DNA of 33,549 nucleotides from JBPCNH01 sp051001455 (GCA_051001455.1 JBPCNH010000019.1:1-33549); one strand, 5' to 3'. Counted from the first letter of the stretch, positions 15,563 to 24,426 are shown. Program-made: numbers and translations. The notes: generated by a model not told the origin, from the letters alone.

Positions 15563-16486
15563 CTAAGCGTCACCGGAGGTCGCCCACGCTCCCTTGGGCT
15601 CCCATTCACTGACGAAGACGCGCCACCCGGCGCTGCGTTCCCTGCAGATCCGACGGATCTGTTCGGCCCGCATGGATACCTCAGGTCGAGCTATGACGAT
15701 CAACAACGAAGGTCCGGCTCCGGCAAGCGCGACGGGCAAGCCGGCCGCCCGGATCTCTTTGTGCACCGCAGCCGTCTCCGGCATCAGCTTCAAACGATGA
15801 GGCTCATGAAGCCGGTCATGCATCGCGTCCGCAAGGACGTCCGAGCCTGAGCCCGATGTCAGCGCGGCAACCAATAGAGCAGCGCGCGACGCGGTGAATT
15901 GGGCATCAGCGAAGGAGACGGCTTCAGGCAACGCCTCTCGCGCTTCCTGTGTGGAGAACCCGCGCTTGGGCACGGCGATGATCGGTACGAGACGGTCACT
16001 CGGCTCTAAGCGGAAGGAGTGGGTTTCCTGATCATCGTCGTCCGCATAGCAGACGACGAGCCCACCTAAGAGGGCGGGCATGATGTTATCGGGATGGCCC
16101 TCGATCTTGGTCGCCAATCGAACCATGTCGACCTGAGGAACGCTGCGTCCGGTTATCGCACGCGCGGCAAACAACCCTCCAACAACGGCAGCAGCCGAAG
16201 AACCCAGCCCTGCCCCCAGTGGGATCGGGTTCTTGACCCTTACCGCGTAGCCGGGAGGCCGCCGGCCCACGTGATCGAAGAACTCGTTCATAGACCTGAT
16301 CACGAGGTTCGACTCGTCTTGAGGCAGGCTTTCCGCACCTTCGCCCTCTACGGTTACGTCGATCGAGTCGCGGCGCGGTTCGATCTCGATCTCCAGATGC
16401 ATCTGAACCGCGACCCCCAGCGCGTCGAAACCAGGGCCGAGATTCGCGACGGTTGCCGGGATGCGCACCTTCACAGCTGCCGGCAT
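15563..16486 (-). CDS. thrB: Homoserine kinase
   Basis: GHMP-family kinase that phosphorylates homoserine for threonine synthesis. The 307-residue protein starts MPAAVKVRIPATVANLGPGFDALG. The ATP loop is PIPLGAGLGSSAA (87-99), and the C-terminal GHMP motif is ALAGAGPSLL. I chose the ATG at 16486 because AAGGAG lies four bases upstream and the family N-terminus begins there. An in-frame start 54 bases farther upstream adds an unlikely basic leader. The gene lies 82 bases after thrC in the hom-thrC-thrB order. It converges with the cupredoxin gene, with 15 bases between the two stops. Confidence 0.95.
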   Translation of the reverse strand: MPAAVKVRIPATVANLGPGFDALGVAVQMHLEIEIEPRRDSIDVTVEGEGAESLPQDESNLVIRSMNEFFDHVGRRPPGYAVRVKNPIPLGAGLGSSAAAVVGGLFAARAITGRSVPQVDMVRLATKIEGHPDNIMPALLGGLVVCYADDDDQETHSFRLEPSDRLVPIIAVPKRGFSTQEAREALPEAVSFADAQFTASRAALLVAALTSGSGSDVLADAMHDRLHEPHRLKLMPETAAVHKEIRAAGLPVALAGAGPSLLIVIARPEVSMRAEQIRRICRERSAGWRVFVSEWEPKGAWATSGDA

Positions 16487-16568
16487 CTTTCTCCTTTTCC
16501 TCGTCCCGATGATCGAGCCAGGATGACATGGTGACAACACCGTGTCGATGGGCCGCCCCGGTAGTCCG

Positions 16569-17642
16569 CTAGTCGAGCTCGAGATACCCCATGATGACCT
16601 TGATGTCGGCAGGGACCAAACGGGGTCGAGGCGCGCCGCCGATAGCCCAGTCGGGGTCTTTCAATCCATGTCCGGTGAGGACACAGGTGACGGTAGATCC
16701 CGAGGGTATCGACCCCTCCTCTTTCATCTGTCGAAGCCCCGCGACGCTGGCGGCAGAGGCCAATTCAACGAAGATGCCTTCCGCGGCGAGATCCCGATAA
16801 GCCTCGAGGATCTCTTTGTCCCTAACGCTCGTGATCGACCCATGTGATGACCCGGCCGCTTCGAGCGCGCCTTTCCACGAAGCCGGATTCCCGATCCTTA
16901 TGGCGGTTGCGATCGTGGTCGGATCCTTCACGACCTCCCCTTTGACGATCGGACTGGCGCCCTCAGCCTGGAATCCATGCATCGCTGGCAATCCACGGGA
17001 CCAACCCGCATCAGACGCCTCGCGGTAACCCTGCCAGTAAGCGGTGATGTTTCCAGCATTCCCTACCGGCATGAGGTGCAGATCCGGCGCGCGCCCAAGG
17101 GCCTCGACTATCTCGAAGGCGGCGGTCTTCTGTCCCTCGATCCGGAAAGGATTCACCGAATTCACCAAGGTGACCGGATGCTCTTCTGCCATCTGCTGAG
17201 TGAGTTTCAGAGCTTGATCGAAGTTGCCCTTTATCTCCAGCACACGAGCTCCGTGAACGAGAGCCTGGGCGAGCTTCCCGAGAGCGACATTCCCTTCTGG
17301 TATCAGCACCGCGCATATGAGCCCGGCCCGTCCGGCATAGGCAGCAGCCGATGCACTGGTGTTTCCCGTGGAGGCGCACACCACGACCTTTGACTTCTCT
17401 TCCAAAGCCTTCGAGATAGCAAGCGTCATGCCGCGATCCTTGAAAGATCCGGTTGGATTCAAGCCCTCATATTTCAGCCACACCTCGGCCGCTGCTTCAG
17501 CAGACAGGCGCTCTGAGAAGATCAAGGGGGTATCGCCCTCATCGAGCGTGACGATCGGGGTGGCTTCGGTCACGGGCAGGTGAGCTGCATAACGCCGGAT
17601 GATCCCACGCTGGCCGGCGACGGTCAGAGGTCCGGTACTCAT
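16569..17642 (-). CDS. thrC: Threonine synthase
   Basis: PLP enzyme that converts O-phosphohomoserine to threonine. It is 357 residues long, the short bacterial type. The Schiff-base lysine is in NPTGSFKDRGM (K68). The phosphate-binding and cofactor regions appear as ASTGNTSASAAAYAGRAG and MPVGNAGNITAYWQGY. The start ATG at 17642 overlaps the hom stop as ATGA, so translation is probably coupled. All residues I expect for the family are present. Confidence 0.96.
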   Translation of the reverse strand: MSTGPLTVAGQRGIIRRYAAHLPVTEATPIVTLDEGDTPLIFSERLSAEAAAEVWLKYEGLNPTGSFKDRGMTLAISKALEEKSKVVVCASTGNTSASAAAYAGRAGLICAVLIPEGNVALGKLAQALVHGARVLEIKGNFDQALKLTQQMAEEHPVTLVNSVNPFRIEGQKTAAFEIVEALGRAPDLHLMPVGNAGNITAYWQGYREASDAGWSRGLPAMHGFQAEGASPIVKGEVVKDPTTIATAIRIGNPASWKGALEAAGSSHGSITSVRDKEILEAYRDLAAEGIFVELASAASVAGLRQMKEEGSIPSGSTVTCVLTGHGLKDPDWAIGGAPRPRLVPADIKVIMGYLELD

Positions 17643-18937
17643 CCTTCGCTCGCTCCTTCCACCCGCATGCGGCTTTCGATCTCTCGCACGCCTTCGACTG
17701 CCCTCAGATCCTCAAACGTCGCCTCGTGGGCGCCTTCACTCGCCGTATGCGTGATCAAAGTCAGCGTCGCCTCGTCCCCGGAGCCTTCCTGACGCACGCT
17801 GGCGATCGAGACGCCGTTGCGAGCGAAAGCGCCCGCAACCCCGGCAAGCACTCCAGGCTGATCGGCTACCGACAGAAGGACGTAGTAACGAACGGGCACT
17901 TCTTCCTGCGAGCGGATGTGCGCCGGCGACCGGTAATAAGCAGATCCGATCCCCCTAGCTCCTGCCCTGATGTTGCGCGCCACCTCCACGAGGTCTCCAA
18001 CGACCGCAGATCCGGTGGGGCCTCCACCTGCCCCCCGGCCGAGGAACATCAACTCGCCAACCTGCTCGGCCTCGACGAAGACCGCGTTGAACACGTCCCT
18101 CACCGAGGCCAGGGGATGCGTCTTCGGGACCATCGCCGGGTGGACGCGGGCAGATACCCGTCCATCCTCGATCTCGGCGACGGCCAGTGGTTTCACCTCG
18201 TATCCGAGATCGTGGGCCGACGCGATGTCCTCCGTCGACACCTTGGAGATCCCCTCACGATGCACGTCCCCCGCGACGACTCGGGAGCCGAAGGCCAGCG
18301 ACGCAAGGATGGCCAACTTCGACGCCGCGTCGTAGCCGTCGATATCGGCGCTCGGGTCGCTCTCGGTGTAACCGAGGGAATCGGCTTCCGCCAGTGCCTC
18401 GGCGAACGTCACTCCCGTTTCACTCATCCGAGTAAGGATGAAATTCGTAGTGCCGTTGACGATCCCCAGCACCCTGTGGACCCTGTCTCCCGCCAGCGAT
18501 TCCTTCATCGGGCGGATGATCGGTATCCCGCCTCCTACGGCGGCTTCGAATAACACGTCTAAACCGGCGTCCTCCGCGGCGATCATCACTTCCGGCCCGA
18601 GCTGAGCCAAGAGCTCCTTATTTGCGGTGACAACATGTTTCCCGTTCCGGATGGCAGCGAGGATGAGCTCTCGGGCGGGTTCGATCCCGCCGATGAGCTC
18701 GACCACCACGTCGATCTCGGGATCGTTCACGACGTCCAACGGGTCGGTCGTCCACGTCTCCGAGCTCAGGCTCACGGACCTGTCTTTGGCGAGGTCGCGA
18801 ACGGCCACCTTGGCCAGCTCGATCACGACACCTGCCCGAGTCTCGAGCTCCCCGGCGTGGTCGATCAAGATACGAGCCGTTGCAGCGCCCACGACCCCGC
18901 AGCCGAGCATCCCAACCTTCACCGGTTTTGGTCTCAT
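17639..18937 (-). CDS. hom: Homoserine dehydrogenase with C-terminal ACT domain
   Basis: Reduces aspartate semialdehyde to homoserine, the branch toward threonine and methionine. The nucleotide fold starts VKVGMLGCGVVG (7-18). ANKELLA, the GGGIPIIRP loop, NGTTNFIL and the EADPS-like ADSLGYTESDPSADIDG segment mark the catalytic domain. The last 80 residues are an ACT domain (YYVLLSVADQPGVLAGVAGAF), which usually binds threonine for feedback inhibition. I chose the ATG at 18937, five residues before the nucleotide-binding strand. A second ATG at 18973 abuts the divergent zincin gene and would cover the proposed promoter. Confidence 0.95.
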   Translation of the reverse strand: MRPKPVKVGMLGCGVVGAATARILIDHAGELETRAGVVIELAKVAVRDLAKDRSVSLSSETWTTDPLDVVNDPEIDVVVELIGGIEPARELILAAIRNGKHVVTANKELLAQLGPEVMIAAEDAGLDVLFEAAVGGGIPIIRPMKESLAGDRVHRVLGIVNGTTNFILTRMSETGVTFAEALAEADSLGYTESDPSADIDGYDAASKLAILASLAFGSRVVAGDVHREGISKVSTEDIASAHDLGYEVKPLAVAEIEDGRVSARVHPAMVPKTHPLASVRDVFNAVFVEAEQVGELMFLGRGAGGGPTGSAVVGDLVEVARNIRAGARGIGSAYYRSPAHIRSQEEVPVRYYVLLSVADQPGVLAGVAGAFARNGVSIASVRQEGSGDEATLTLITHTASEGAHEATFEDLRAVEGVREIESRMRVEGASEG

Positions 18938-18951
18938 CGGAATGAAATGTA
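18938..18951 (-). promoter_or_regulatory. Probable leaderless -10 element of the threonine operon
   Basis: On the minus strand TACATT (18946-18951) ends eight bases before the hom ATG at 18937, and no ribosome binding site lies between them. This fits transcription starting at or beside the start codon. No -35 box is clear. Confidence 0.4.
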
Positions 18952-18973
18952 GTCGACCGGTGTCGAAAGACAT

Positions 18974-19342
18974 ATGGAGAGCGAACGAAGCGACCTGTTC
19001 GAGCAGCTCGTCGTCGAAGCGCTAGACGGTTTGCCGGAACAGATCGCCCGGATGATGAGCAACATAGAGGTCGTCGTGGAAGATGAACCGCTCCCCGGCC
19101 AACTCAGCGAGCTCGAGCCGGGTCACACACTCTTCGGCCTCTACCACGGCGTCCCACTCACGAAGAGGGGCGTGTACGACCACGTGCTCCCGGACAAGAT
19201 CTCGATATTCCGAGGACCGATCGTCCGATACGCCCGCACACCCGACCGGATCCGCGAGCAGGTCCGACGTACCGTCATCCACGAGATCGGCCACCACTTC
19301 GGGATGGAAGAAGATCGCCTGCACGAGCTAGGCTGGGGATAG
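18974..19342 (+). CDS. Minimal zincin-like metallopeptidase family protein
   Basis: A 122-residue cytosolic protein of the short metallopeptidase family I associate with PF06262. The zinc motif HEIGHHFG is at about 107-114 and is followed by the downstream acidic residues MEEDRLHELG. The N-terminal part (FEQLVVEALDGLPEQIARMMSN, then VVVEDEP) matches the family pattern. The biological substrate is unknown to me. The ATG at 18974 directly abuts the upstream in-frame ATG of hom on the other strand in the hexamer CATATG, so both genes share a very short control region. The glycosylase gene follows 28 bases downstream. Confidence 0.85.
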   Translation: MESERSDLFEQLVVEALDGLPEQIARMMSNIEVVVEDEPLPGQLSELEPGHTLFGLYHGVPLTKRGVYDHVLPDKISIFRGPIVRYARTPDRIREQVRRTVIHEIGHHFGMEEDRLHELGWG

Positions 19343-19358
19343 ACGGGAGCGGTACTCG

Positions 19359-19364
19359 TAAACT
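19359..19364 (+). promoter_or_regulatory. Probable leaderless -10 element of the glycosylase gene
   Basis: TAAACT ends six bases before the ATG at 19371 and no ribosome binding site intervenes. The glycosylase could still be read through from the zincin gene 28 bases upstream. Confidence 0.35.
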
Positions 19365-19370
19365 CCTGAC

Positions 19371-20204
19371 ATGCCCGAGCTCCCCGAGATGCAAGCACTG
19401 GCAGAGCGACTGGATGAGTTGTTGCGCGGGGCCAAGGTCAAACGGGTCTTGCCTCTCTCTTTCTCATCGCTGCGCACCTACGATCCCCCTGCTACGGATC
19501 TGGAGGGGATGATCCTTCAACAGGTCACGAAGCGCGGCAAATACCTCGTCTTCAGGTTCGAAGGAGCACAGCTCCTCGTCCATCTATCCCAAAGCGGGCG
19601 CGTCGATGTCGAGCCAACACCGAAGGCAACGAAGCCGAAGGGTGCCGTCGCTCGCTTCATCTTCGACGACCGGCCGGCCCTCCTCATCAAGGAATTCGGT
19701 ACCGAGCGCAAAGTTGCTTGGTGGGTGCTCCCGTTGGGCGAAGACGGGCCACTTCACGACCTCGGCCCCGAGGCGGGTTCGGAAGAGTACGACCGGTGGG
19801 TGATGACGGGCACCGACAACCGGCGACTGAATACCGCGCTACGCGACCAGAGAACCGTCGCGGGGATCGGTCGCGGATTCTCCGACGACATCTTGCACGC
19901 CGCCCGCGTCTCCCCGTTCGCGAAGCTCAGCGGTCTGACGGAGGAAGAACGGCGGCGGCTCGTCGAAGCCACCGAGAGGGTTATCGAGGAAGCTCTAAAG
20001 AAGGAGCGGAAGCGCACCGGTGGCTTACCTGCCAAGCTCGGTGATCGGTTCACGGTGCATCGCCGCTTCGGGCAACCCTGTCCGCGTTGCGAGACAACCC
20101 TCGAGCGGGTTTCATACGAATCCCACGAGATCGTTTATTGCCCGGAATGCCAGACGGAGGGCAAGATCCTCGCCGACCGTCGCATGTCGCGTCTTCTTAG
20201 ATAG
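19371..20204 (+). CDS. Fpg/Nei-family DNA glycosylase
   Basis: Base-excision repair glycosylase/AP lyase of 277 residues. The N-terminal MPELPEMQ gives the catalytic proline (P2) and glutamate (E3), and KRGKYLVF carries the beta-hairpin lysine. The helix-two-turn-helix region reads GIGRGFSDDILHAARVSPF. Asn and Glu of the classical GxGNxYxxE motif are replaced here by Arg and Asp, so this is not a textbook MutM. A C-terminal zinc finger has CPRC and CPEC, with the DRR arginines after it. I would not choose between 8-oxoguanine and oxidised-pyrimidine specificity. The last eight bases overlap the convergent lysA gene. Confidence 0.88.
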   Translation: MPELPEMQALAERLDELLRGAKVKRVLPLSFSSLRTYDPPATDLEGMILQQVTKRGKYLVFRFEGAQLLVHLSQSGRVDVEPTPKATKPKGAVARFIFDDRPALLIKEFGTERKVAWWVLPLGEDGPLHDLGPEAGSEEYDRWVMTGTDNRRLNTALRDQRTVAGIGRGFSDDILHAARVSPFAKLSGLTEEERRRLVEATERVIEEALKKERKRTGGLPAKLGDRFTVHRRFGQPCPRCETTLERVSYESHEIVYCPECQTEGKILADRRMSRLLR

Positions 20205-21495
20205 GCGAGCCGTCCAACCGCCGATCCAGCCGCAACAGGTCGTCGTAGGTCTCGCGCGCCGCGATCTCGGTCGCCTGGGATCCGTGGACCAAAACCACGG
20301 GAGGGCGTGGGATGTGGTTGTAATTGCTGGCCATCGCGTAGGCATAGGCGCCGGTAGCCGGGATCACCAAGAGATCGCCCGGACGGGTATCCGCCGGCAG
20401 ATGCACGTCTCTGATCAAGATGTCCCCGGACTCGCAGTGCTTTCCGCAGACCGTGACCCGGGGTCCCGCCTCGGCCTCCATGCGATTGGCGAGGAATCCC
20501 TCGTAACGCGCCCCGTACAGGGCGGGGCGGATGTTGTCCGACATACCGCCGTCGACGGATACATAGGTTCTGACCCCCGGGATGTTCTTGACGGTTCCCA
20601 CTTCGTAGATGGTTACGCCGGCCGTACCCACGAGCGCTCGTCCCGGTTCCATCGACACTTTGGGCGCGTCCAGACCCTGCTCCGAGAACTCCCGCTCGAC
20701 GATATCTAGTACCTGAGCCACCGACGAGCCGATATCAGGAGTCATCTCGTCATGCGTGTGCGCGATGCCGAGCCCACCCCCTAGATTCAACTCCTCGGCT
20801 TGGAATTTCAGTTGGGTTTTCAGTCGAGCAGCGAAAGCAGCCACGCGGCGCGCCGCGAGATCGAAAGCCGCCATCTCGAAGATCTGGGATCCGATATGAG
20901 AATGCAACCCAACAACTTGAATCCCGGGAAGCTGCAGAGCCTTCTCGACAGCATGGAAAGCAAGGTCGTCCTGCAGCCCGAAGCCGAACTTCGAATCTTC
21001 CTGGCCGGTCTGGACGAAGTCGTGCGTATGGGCTTCGACGCCGGGAGTAACCCTGATCAGAACCTTCGTGCTGAGTCCCGATCGTGGCAACCGCTCGATC
21101 TCGTCCAACGAATCGACCACCACGCGTCCAACGCCGGACTCGGCGGCCATCTTCAACTCTTCCATCGACTTGTTGTTCCCGTGGAACAGGATGCGCTCGG
21201 GAGGGAACCCCGCCGCCAGAGCCGTCGTTAGCTCCCCACCCGTACACACATCGAGGCTGAGGCCCTCGACCGCGAGCAGCTCACACATCGCGACGCTGCA
21301 GAACGCTTTGCCTGCGTAATAGACCTGCTGCGGGCCAAGCGCCGCTGCATAAGTCCGGGCGCGGGCTTCGATCGTCGAACGGTCGAGCACGATCACCGGA
21401 GTTCCGAACCGGGCCGCCAGATCGACGGCACTGCACCCACCGATATGCAATCGGCCGTCTTCGATGCGCGCTGTGTCGGGAAATATCTCGAGCAT
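20197..21495 (-). CDS. lysA: Diaminopimelate decarboxylase
   Basis: PLP enzyme for the last step of lysine synthesis, converting meso-diaminopimelate to lysine. The 432-residue fold-III decarboxylase has the Schiff-base lysine in YYAGKAF (K63), HSHIGSQ, the phosphate-binding LNLGGGLGI, SMEPGRALVG, and the catalytic cysteine region CGKHCESGD. The C-terminal AYAYAMASNYNHIPRPP is also family-typical. No Shine-Dalgarno precedes the ATG at 21495. A TACCCT hexamer ends six bases upstream (21502-21507), which suggests a leaderless transcript. PhzF lies 40 bases upstream on the same strand. Confidence 0.96.
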   Translation of the reverse strand: MLEIFPDTARIEDGRLHIGGCSAVDLAARFGTPVIVLDRSTIEARARTYAAALGPQQVYYAGKAFCSVAMCELLAVEGLSLDVCTGGELTTALAAGFPPERILFHGNNKSMEELKMAAESGVGRVVVDSLDEIERLPRSGLSTKVLIRVTPGVEAHTHDFVQTGQEDSKFGFGLQDDLAFHAVEKALQLPGIQVVGLHSHIGSQIFEMAAFDLAARRVAAFAARLKTQLKFQAEELNLGGGLGIAHTHDEMTPDIGSSVAQVLDIVEREFSEQGLDAPKVSMEPGRALVGTAGVTIYEVGTVKNIPGVRTYVSVDGGMSDNIRPALYGARYEGFLANRMEAEAGPRVTVCGKHCESGDILIRDVHLPADTRPGDLLVIPATGAYAYAMASNYNHIPRPPVVLVHGSQATEIAARETYDDLLRLDRRLDGSPI

Positions 21496-21501
21496 CGCCT
21501 A

Positions 21502-21507
21502 AGGGTA
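21502..21507 (-). promoter_or_regulatory. Probable leaderless -10 element of lysA
   Basis: On the minus strand TACCCT is followed by six bases and then the lysA ATG. There is no ribosome binding site in between. Confidence 0.35.
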
Positions 21508-21535
21508 CCGAGCCCCGGCGTCTTTCTTATCTCCT

Positions 21536-22393
21536 CTACCGGGGTCGAAGATCCCCTTCCAGAGCCAGGCGGCATCGCCCGCCGACACGCACCCGGTCCT
21601 CACTGGCGTCAAGGTGCAACACCGACGGCCGGCCCATCTCCGTCCCTTGACGGACCTCACAACGGATAGGGCCGACCCGGGCGGCAAGGTAGAGCCCGAG
21701 ACTACCGACTGCCGATCCAGTCGCCGGATCCTCGGGGATGCCCACGGGAGAGAAGAAACCTCGCGCTTGCAATCTCCCCGCACCGATACCGGTGAAGCAG
21801 TAAGCACCGTGCGGCGTCAATGAAGCAAGGCGCTCGTCGTCGACAGCCACCGAACCCAGAGCAGCAACGTCGCGAACCGGCACCATGAGGTGCTCGAGAC
21901 CGGCCGAGGAGTAAGCGGGACGAAGGTGACCCGACCTGCCGATCGTGAGCGCCTCGGCACCGATGTCTCCGGGCTCCAAACCCAGTGCGCTGGCTATGTC
22001 GTCGCGGGCACGGGTGGACGTTTCGTCTAGGTCTCGCGACGACGCCCCATCGCGCTCGAACCACAACAAGCCGGCCTCTTCGACCACACGCGTCTCCCCC
22101 GCGGCCGACCGTTGAACCACCTCCGCTGAACCGACACGATCCAGGTGCCGGAGCACCCAAGTCGTCCCTAAGGTGGGGTGGCCTGCGAATGGAAGTTCCT
22201 CGGCCGGCGTGAAGATGCGCACGTCGTATCCCCGGTCATCTACCGAGAGCACGAAGCTGGTTTCGGACAGGCCGAGTTCCGCCGCCATCGCCTGCATCTG
22301 GGAGGACTCAAGGTCCGCGGCGTCGGCGAATACCGCGAGAGGATTCCCACCCCCCTCTTGTTCCGCGAATACATCGACCTGCAAGTAGTGCAT
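21536..22393 (-). CDS. PhzF family isomerase-like protein
   Basis: A 285-residue protein of the PhzF/YddE fold, two similar diaminopimelate-epimerase-like halves. Visible motifs are QVDVFAEQEGGGNPLAVF at the N-terminus, the catalytic-type glutamate in LSETSFVL (about 45), FAGHPTLGT (about 69-77) and GIPEDPATGSAVGSL (about 222-236). PhzF itself works in phenazine synthesis, but no other phenazine gene is present here, so a general isomerase or unknown metabolic role is more likely. The ATG directly follows the argS stop with no gap, which implies cotranscription. Confidence 0.87.
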   Translation of the reverse strand: MHYLQVDVFAEQEGGGNPLAVFADAADLESSQMQAMAAELGLSETSFVLSVDDRGYDVRIFTPAEELPFAGHPTLGTTWVLRHLDRVGSAEVVQRSAAGETRVVEEAGLLWFERDGASSRDLDETSTRARDDIASALGLEPGDIGAEALTIGRSGHLRPAYSSAGLEHLMVPVRDVAALGSVAVDDERLASLTPHGAYCFTGIGAGRLQARGFFSPVGIPEDPATGSAVGSLGLYLAARVGPIRCEVRQGTEMGRPSVLHLDASEDRVRVGGRCRLALEGDLRPR

Positions 22394-24046
22394 CTACATC
22401 CGTTCGGGTGCACGCACACCGAGCAGAGAAAGTCCGTTCGCGATGACGTTTTTCGCTGCGACGCAGAGGACCAATCGAGCACGGGTGAGTGAAGGATCGT
22501 CACTGATGACCTTGCAGTCCCTGTAGAAGGAACTGAACACCGAGGCCAACTCCTCTATGTAACGCGTGATCTTCTGCGGAGCGCGCATATCGGCGGCATC
22601 CGGAACTACCTCCTCGAACGAAGCCAGCTTGCGCATAAGCGCGTCTTCGCTCGGGTGCGCGAGGGCGTCCAAAGGTGCTTCGGCGTCAATCGACTCTCCA
22701 GCCTCTTCGGCGCGCCGGAGTATCGAACAGATCCGAGCATGGGCGTACTGGACGTAATAGACGGGATTCTCTGGCGCCTGCTCCTTCGCTAAGTCGATAT
22801 CGAAGTCGATCGGTGACTCGAACGACCGGGTGAGGAAGATATAGCGAGCTGCGTCGGCACCTACCTCGTCCACGAGATCGTCAAGCGGAACGATCCGCCC
22901 GGCGCGCTTCGATGCCTTCACCGACTCGCCTCCAGTCAGAAGCGTGACGATCTGCACCAAACGGATCTCCACGGCGTCGCGCGCGTAACCGAGCGCTTCC
23001 GCTCCCGCCAGCAACCTTGCGATGGTGCCGTGGTGGTCGGCACCCCAGAGGTAGATGAGATGCTCGTGACCGCGAGAGAACTTGTCCTGAAGGTAAGGAA
23101 GATCACCCGCGAGGTACGTGGGCTCGCCGCTAGCGCGGATGAGGACACGGTCCTTGTCGTCGCCGAGCGCGCTCGTCCGGAGCCATTTCGCACCGTCTCG
23201 TTCGTCGACCAGCCCTGCCTCTTCGAGGCGCGCTACGACCTTCCCTACGGCACCTGAGTCATGAAGGGTCTTCTCCGAGAACCACACATCGTGGCGCGTG
23301 CCGAAGCGCTCCAACGAGAGACGCATCCCGGTCAGCATCCGATCGAGCGCAAGGCCGCGGATCCTCTCCAAGCGGTCTCGGCCGCGGGCTTCGACCAGTG
23401 AGTCGCCGATCTCCTGGGCGATCTCCTTAGCCAGCTCGGATATGTAGTCACCTTGATAGCCGTCCTCCGGCAACTCCGCCTCGTGACCGAAGTGCTGCAG
23501 ATAGCGAACGGCCACCGATTCCGCGAAGAGGTCCACCTGCCTCCCGGCGTCGTTCACGTAGAACTCCCGCGTCACGGTATGACCTCGCGCTTCAAGGAGA
23601 TTAGCGATGGCATCCCCTACCGCAGCGTGGCGTCCGCTCACAACGTTGATAGGGCCCGTTGGATTCGCCGAGACGTACTCGACGTTCACGTGGGTACCAC
23701 TTTTGTCCGGAGCTCGCCCGAACCCGCTCCCGGGATCGAATGCCCTCCGGACCACGTCGTGGAGCCATACCGGAGAGAGATAGAAGTTGAGGAAGCCGGG
23801 GCCCGCAACCTCGACCTTCTGGAGCAGATCCGAAGAAGGAAGCCGGGAACTGATCGCTTCGGCGATGGCACGAGGGTTCCCCCGCCCTCGTCCTGCGGCC
23901 AAGGCGACGTTGGTCGACCAATCGCCATGGTCACGGTTACGGGGGCGTTCGAAATTGATCTCCTGAGACGCCGAGTCGATGATCTCGTCGGCGCTCGCGG
24001 CCTCGAGCGCCGAGCGAACAAGCTCGGCTAACTCGTCGGTTATCAC
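22394..24046 (-). CDS. argS: Arginyl-tRNA synthetase with divergent signature motifs
   Basis: Class-I synthetase that charges tRNA-Arg; a tRNA-Arg gene lies 0.5 kb away. At 550 residues it is full length with the Arg-tRNA N-terminal add-on domain (1-110), the Rossmann catalytic domain and the C-terminal helical anticodon domain (about 430-550, with YVQYAHARICSILRRA). The signature motifs deviate: the HIGH position reads NVVS (134-137, in ANPTGPINVVSGR), and the KMSKS position reads KASKRAG (377-383). The surrounding residues are well conserved. The GTG at 24046 overlaps the response-regulator stop by four bases (GTGA) and has no strong ribosome binding site, so coupling is likely. PhzF follows directly. 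Confidence 0.94.
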   Translation of the reverse strand: MITDELAELVRSALEAASADEIIDSASQEINFERPRNRDHGDWSTNVALAAGRGRGNPRAIAEAISSRLPSSDLLQKVEVAGPGFLNFYLSPVWLHDVVRRAFDPGSGFGRAPDKSGTHVNVEYVSANPTGPINVVSGRHAAVGDAIANLLEARGHTVTREFYVNDAGRQVDLFAESVAVRYLQHFGHEAELPEDGYQGDYISELAKEIAQEIGDSLVEARGRDRLERIRGLALDRMLTGMRLSLERFGTRHDVWFSEKTLHDSGAVGKVVARLEEAGLVDERDGAKWLRTSALGDDKDRVLIRASGEPTYLAGDLPYLQDKFSRGHEHLIYLWGADHHGTIARLLAGAEALGYARDAVEIRLVQIVTLLTGGESVKASKRAGRIVPLDDLVDEVGADAARYIFLTRSFESPIDFDIDLAKEQAPENPVYYVQYAHARICSILRRAEEAGESIDAEAPLDALAHPSEDALMRKLASFEEVVPDAADMRAPQKITRYIEELASVFSSFYRDCKVISDDPSLTRARLVLCVAAKNVIANGLSLLGVRAPERM

Positions 24047-24420
24047 TGCGTGGACGGGAGGAGCCGGTCGACGATCTCCATCAAGTCGTCGGGATCGAAC
24101 GGCTTGGTCAGATAGTCCTCGACGCCGAACGTCCGACCGTGGTCGATATCACTCTGTTGCGCCTTCGCGGAAAGAAACACGATGGGGATGCCGCTGGTGG
24201 CTTCCGTAGCCTTGAGTGTCTTGCAGGTCTCGTAGCCGTCCATCCTCGGCATCATGATGTCCAAAATGATCAGGTCGGGAAGCTCTTTCGTCGCGACTTC
24301 GAGAGCCTCCTCGCCGTGACTCGCAAGCAGCACCTCATGATCCTCGAGTTCGAGGTTCACCTGCAGGAGACGCAGGATGACGGGGTCGTCGTCGCAGATG
24401 AGTATCCGGCTGCCGGGCAC
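24043..24420 (-). CDS. Receiver-only response regulator (CheY-like)
   Basis: A 125-residue phosphoreceiver domain without an output domain. The acidic cluster is DDD (10-12), the phospho-acceptor D54 is in IILDIMMPRMDG, the switch serine S84 is in FLSAKAQ, and lysine K106 is in LTKPF. No histidine kinase lies in the window, so its partner is unknown. It is likely a phosphorelay intermediate or acts by protein contact. No ribosome binding site precedes the GTG at 24420, but TAGCAT ends six bases upstream, suggesting a leaderless mRNA. argS is coupled to it by a four-base overlap. Confidence 0.92.
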   Translation of the reverse strand: MPGSRILICDDDPVILRLLQVNLELEDHEVLLASHGEEALEVATKELPDLIILDIMMPRMDGYETCKTLKATEATSGIPIVFLSAKAQQSDIDHGRTFGVEDYLTKPFDPDDLMEIVDRLLPSTQ

Positions 24421-24426
24421 GAAGCG

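Noticed and set aside
16487..16568. Riboswitch or attenuator between thrC and thrB
   Set aside because: The 82-base gap contains only short weak pairings, no T-run and no leader peptide rich in Thr or Ile.
21536..22393. Phenazine biosynthesis cluster
   Set aside because: Only a PhzF-fold protein is present; no other phz gene lies nearby, and PhzF homologues are common outside phenazine producers.
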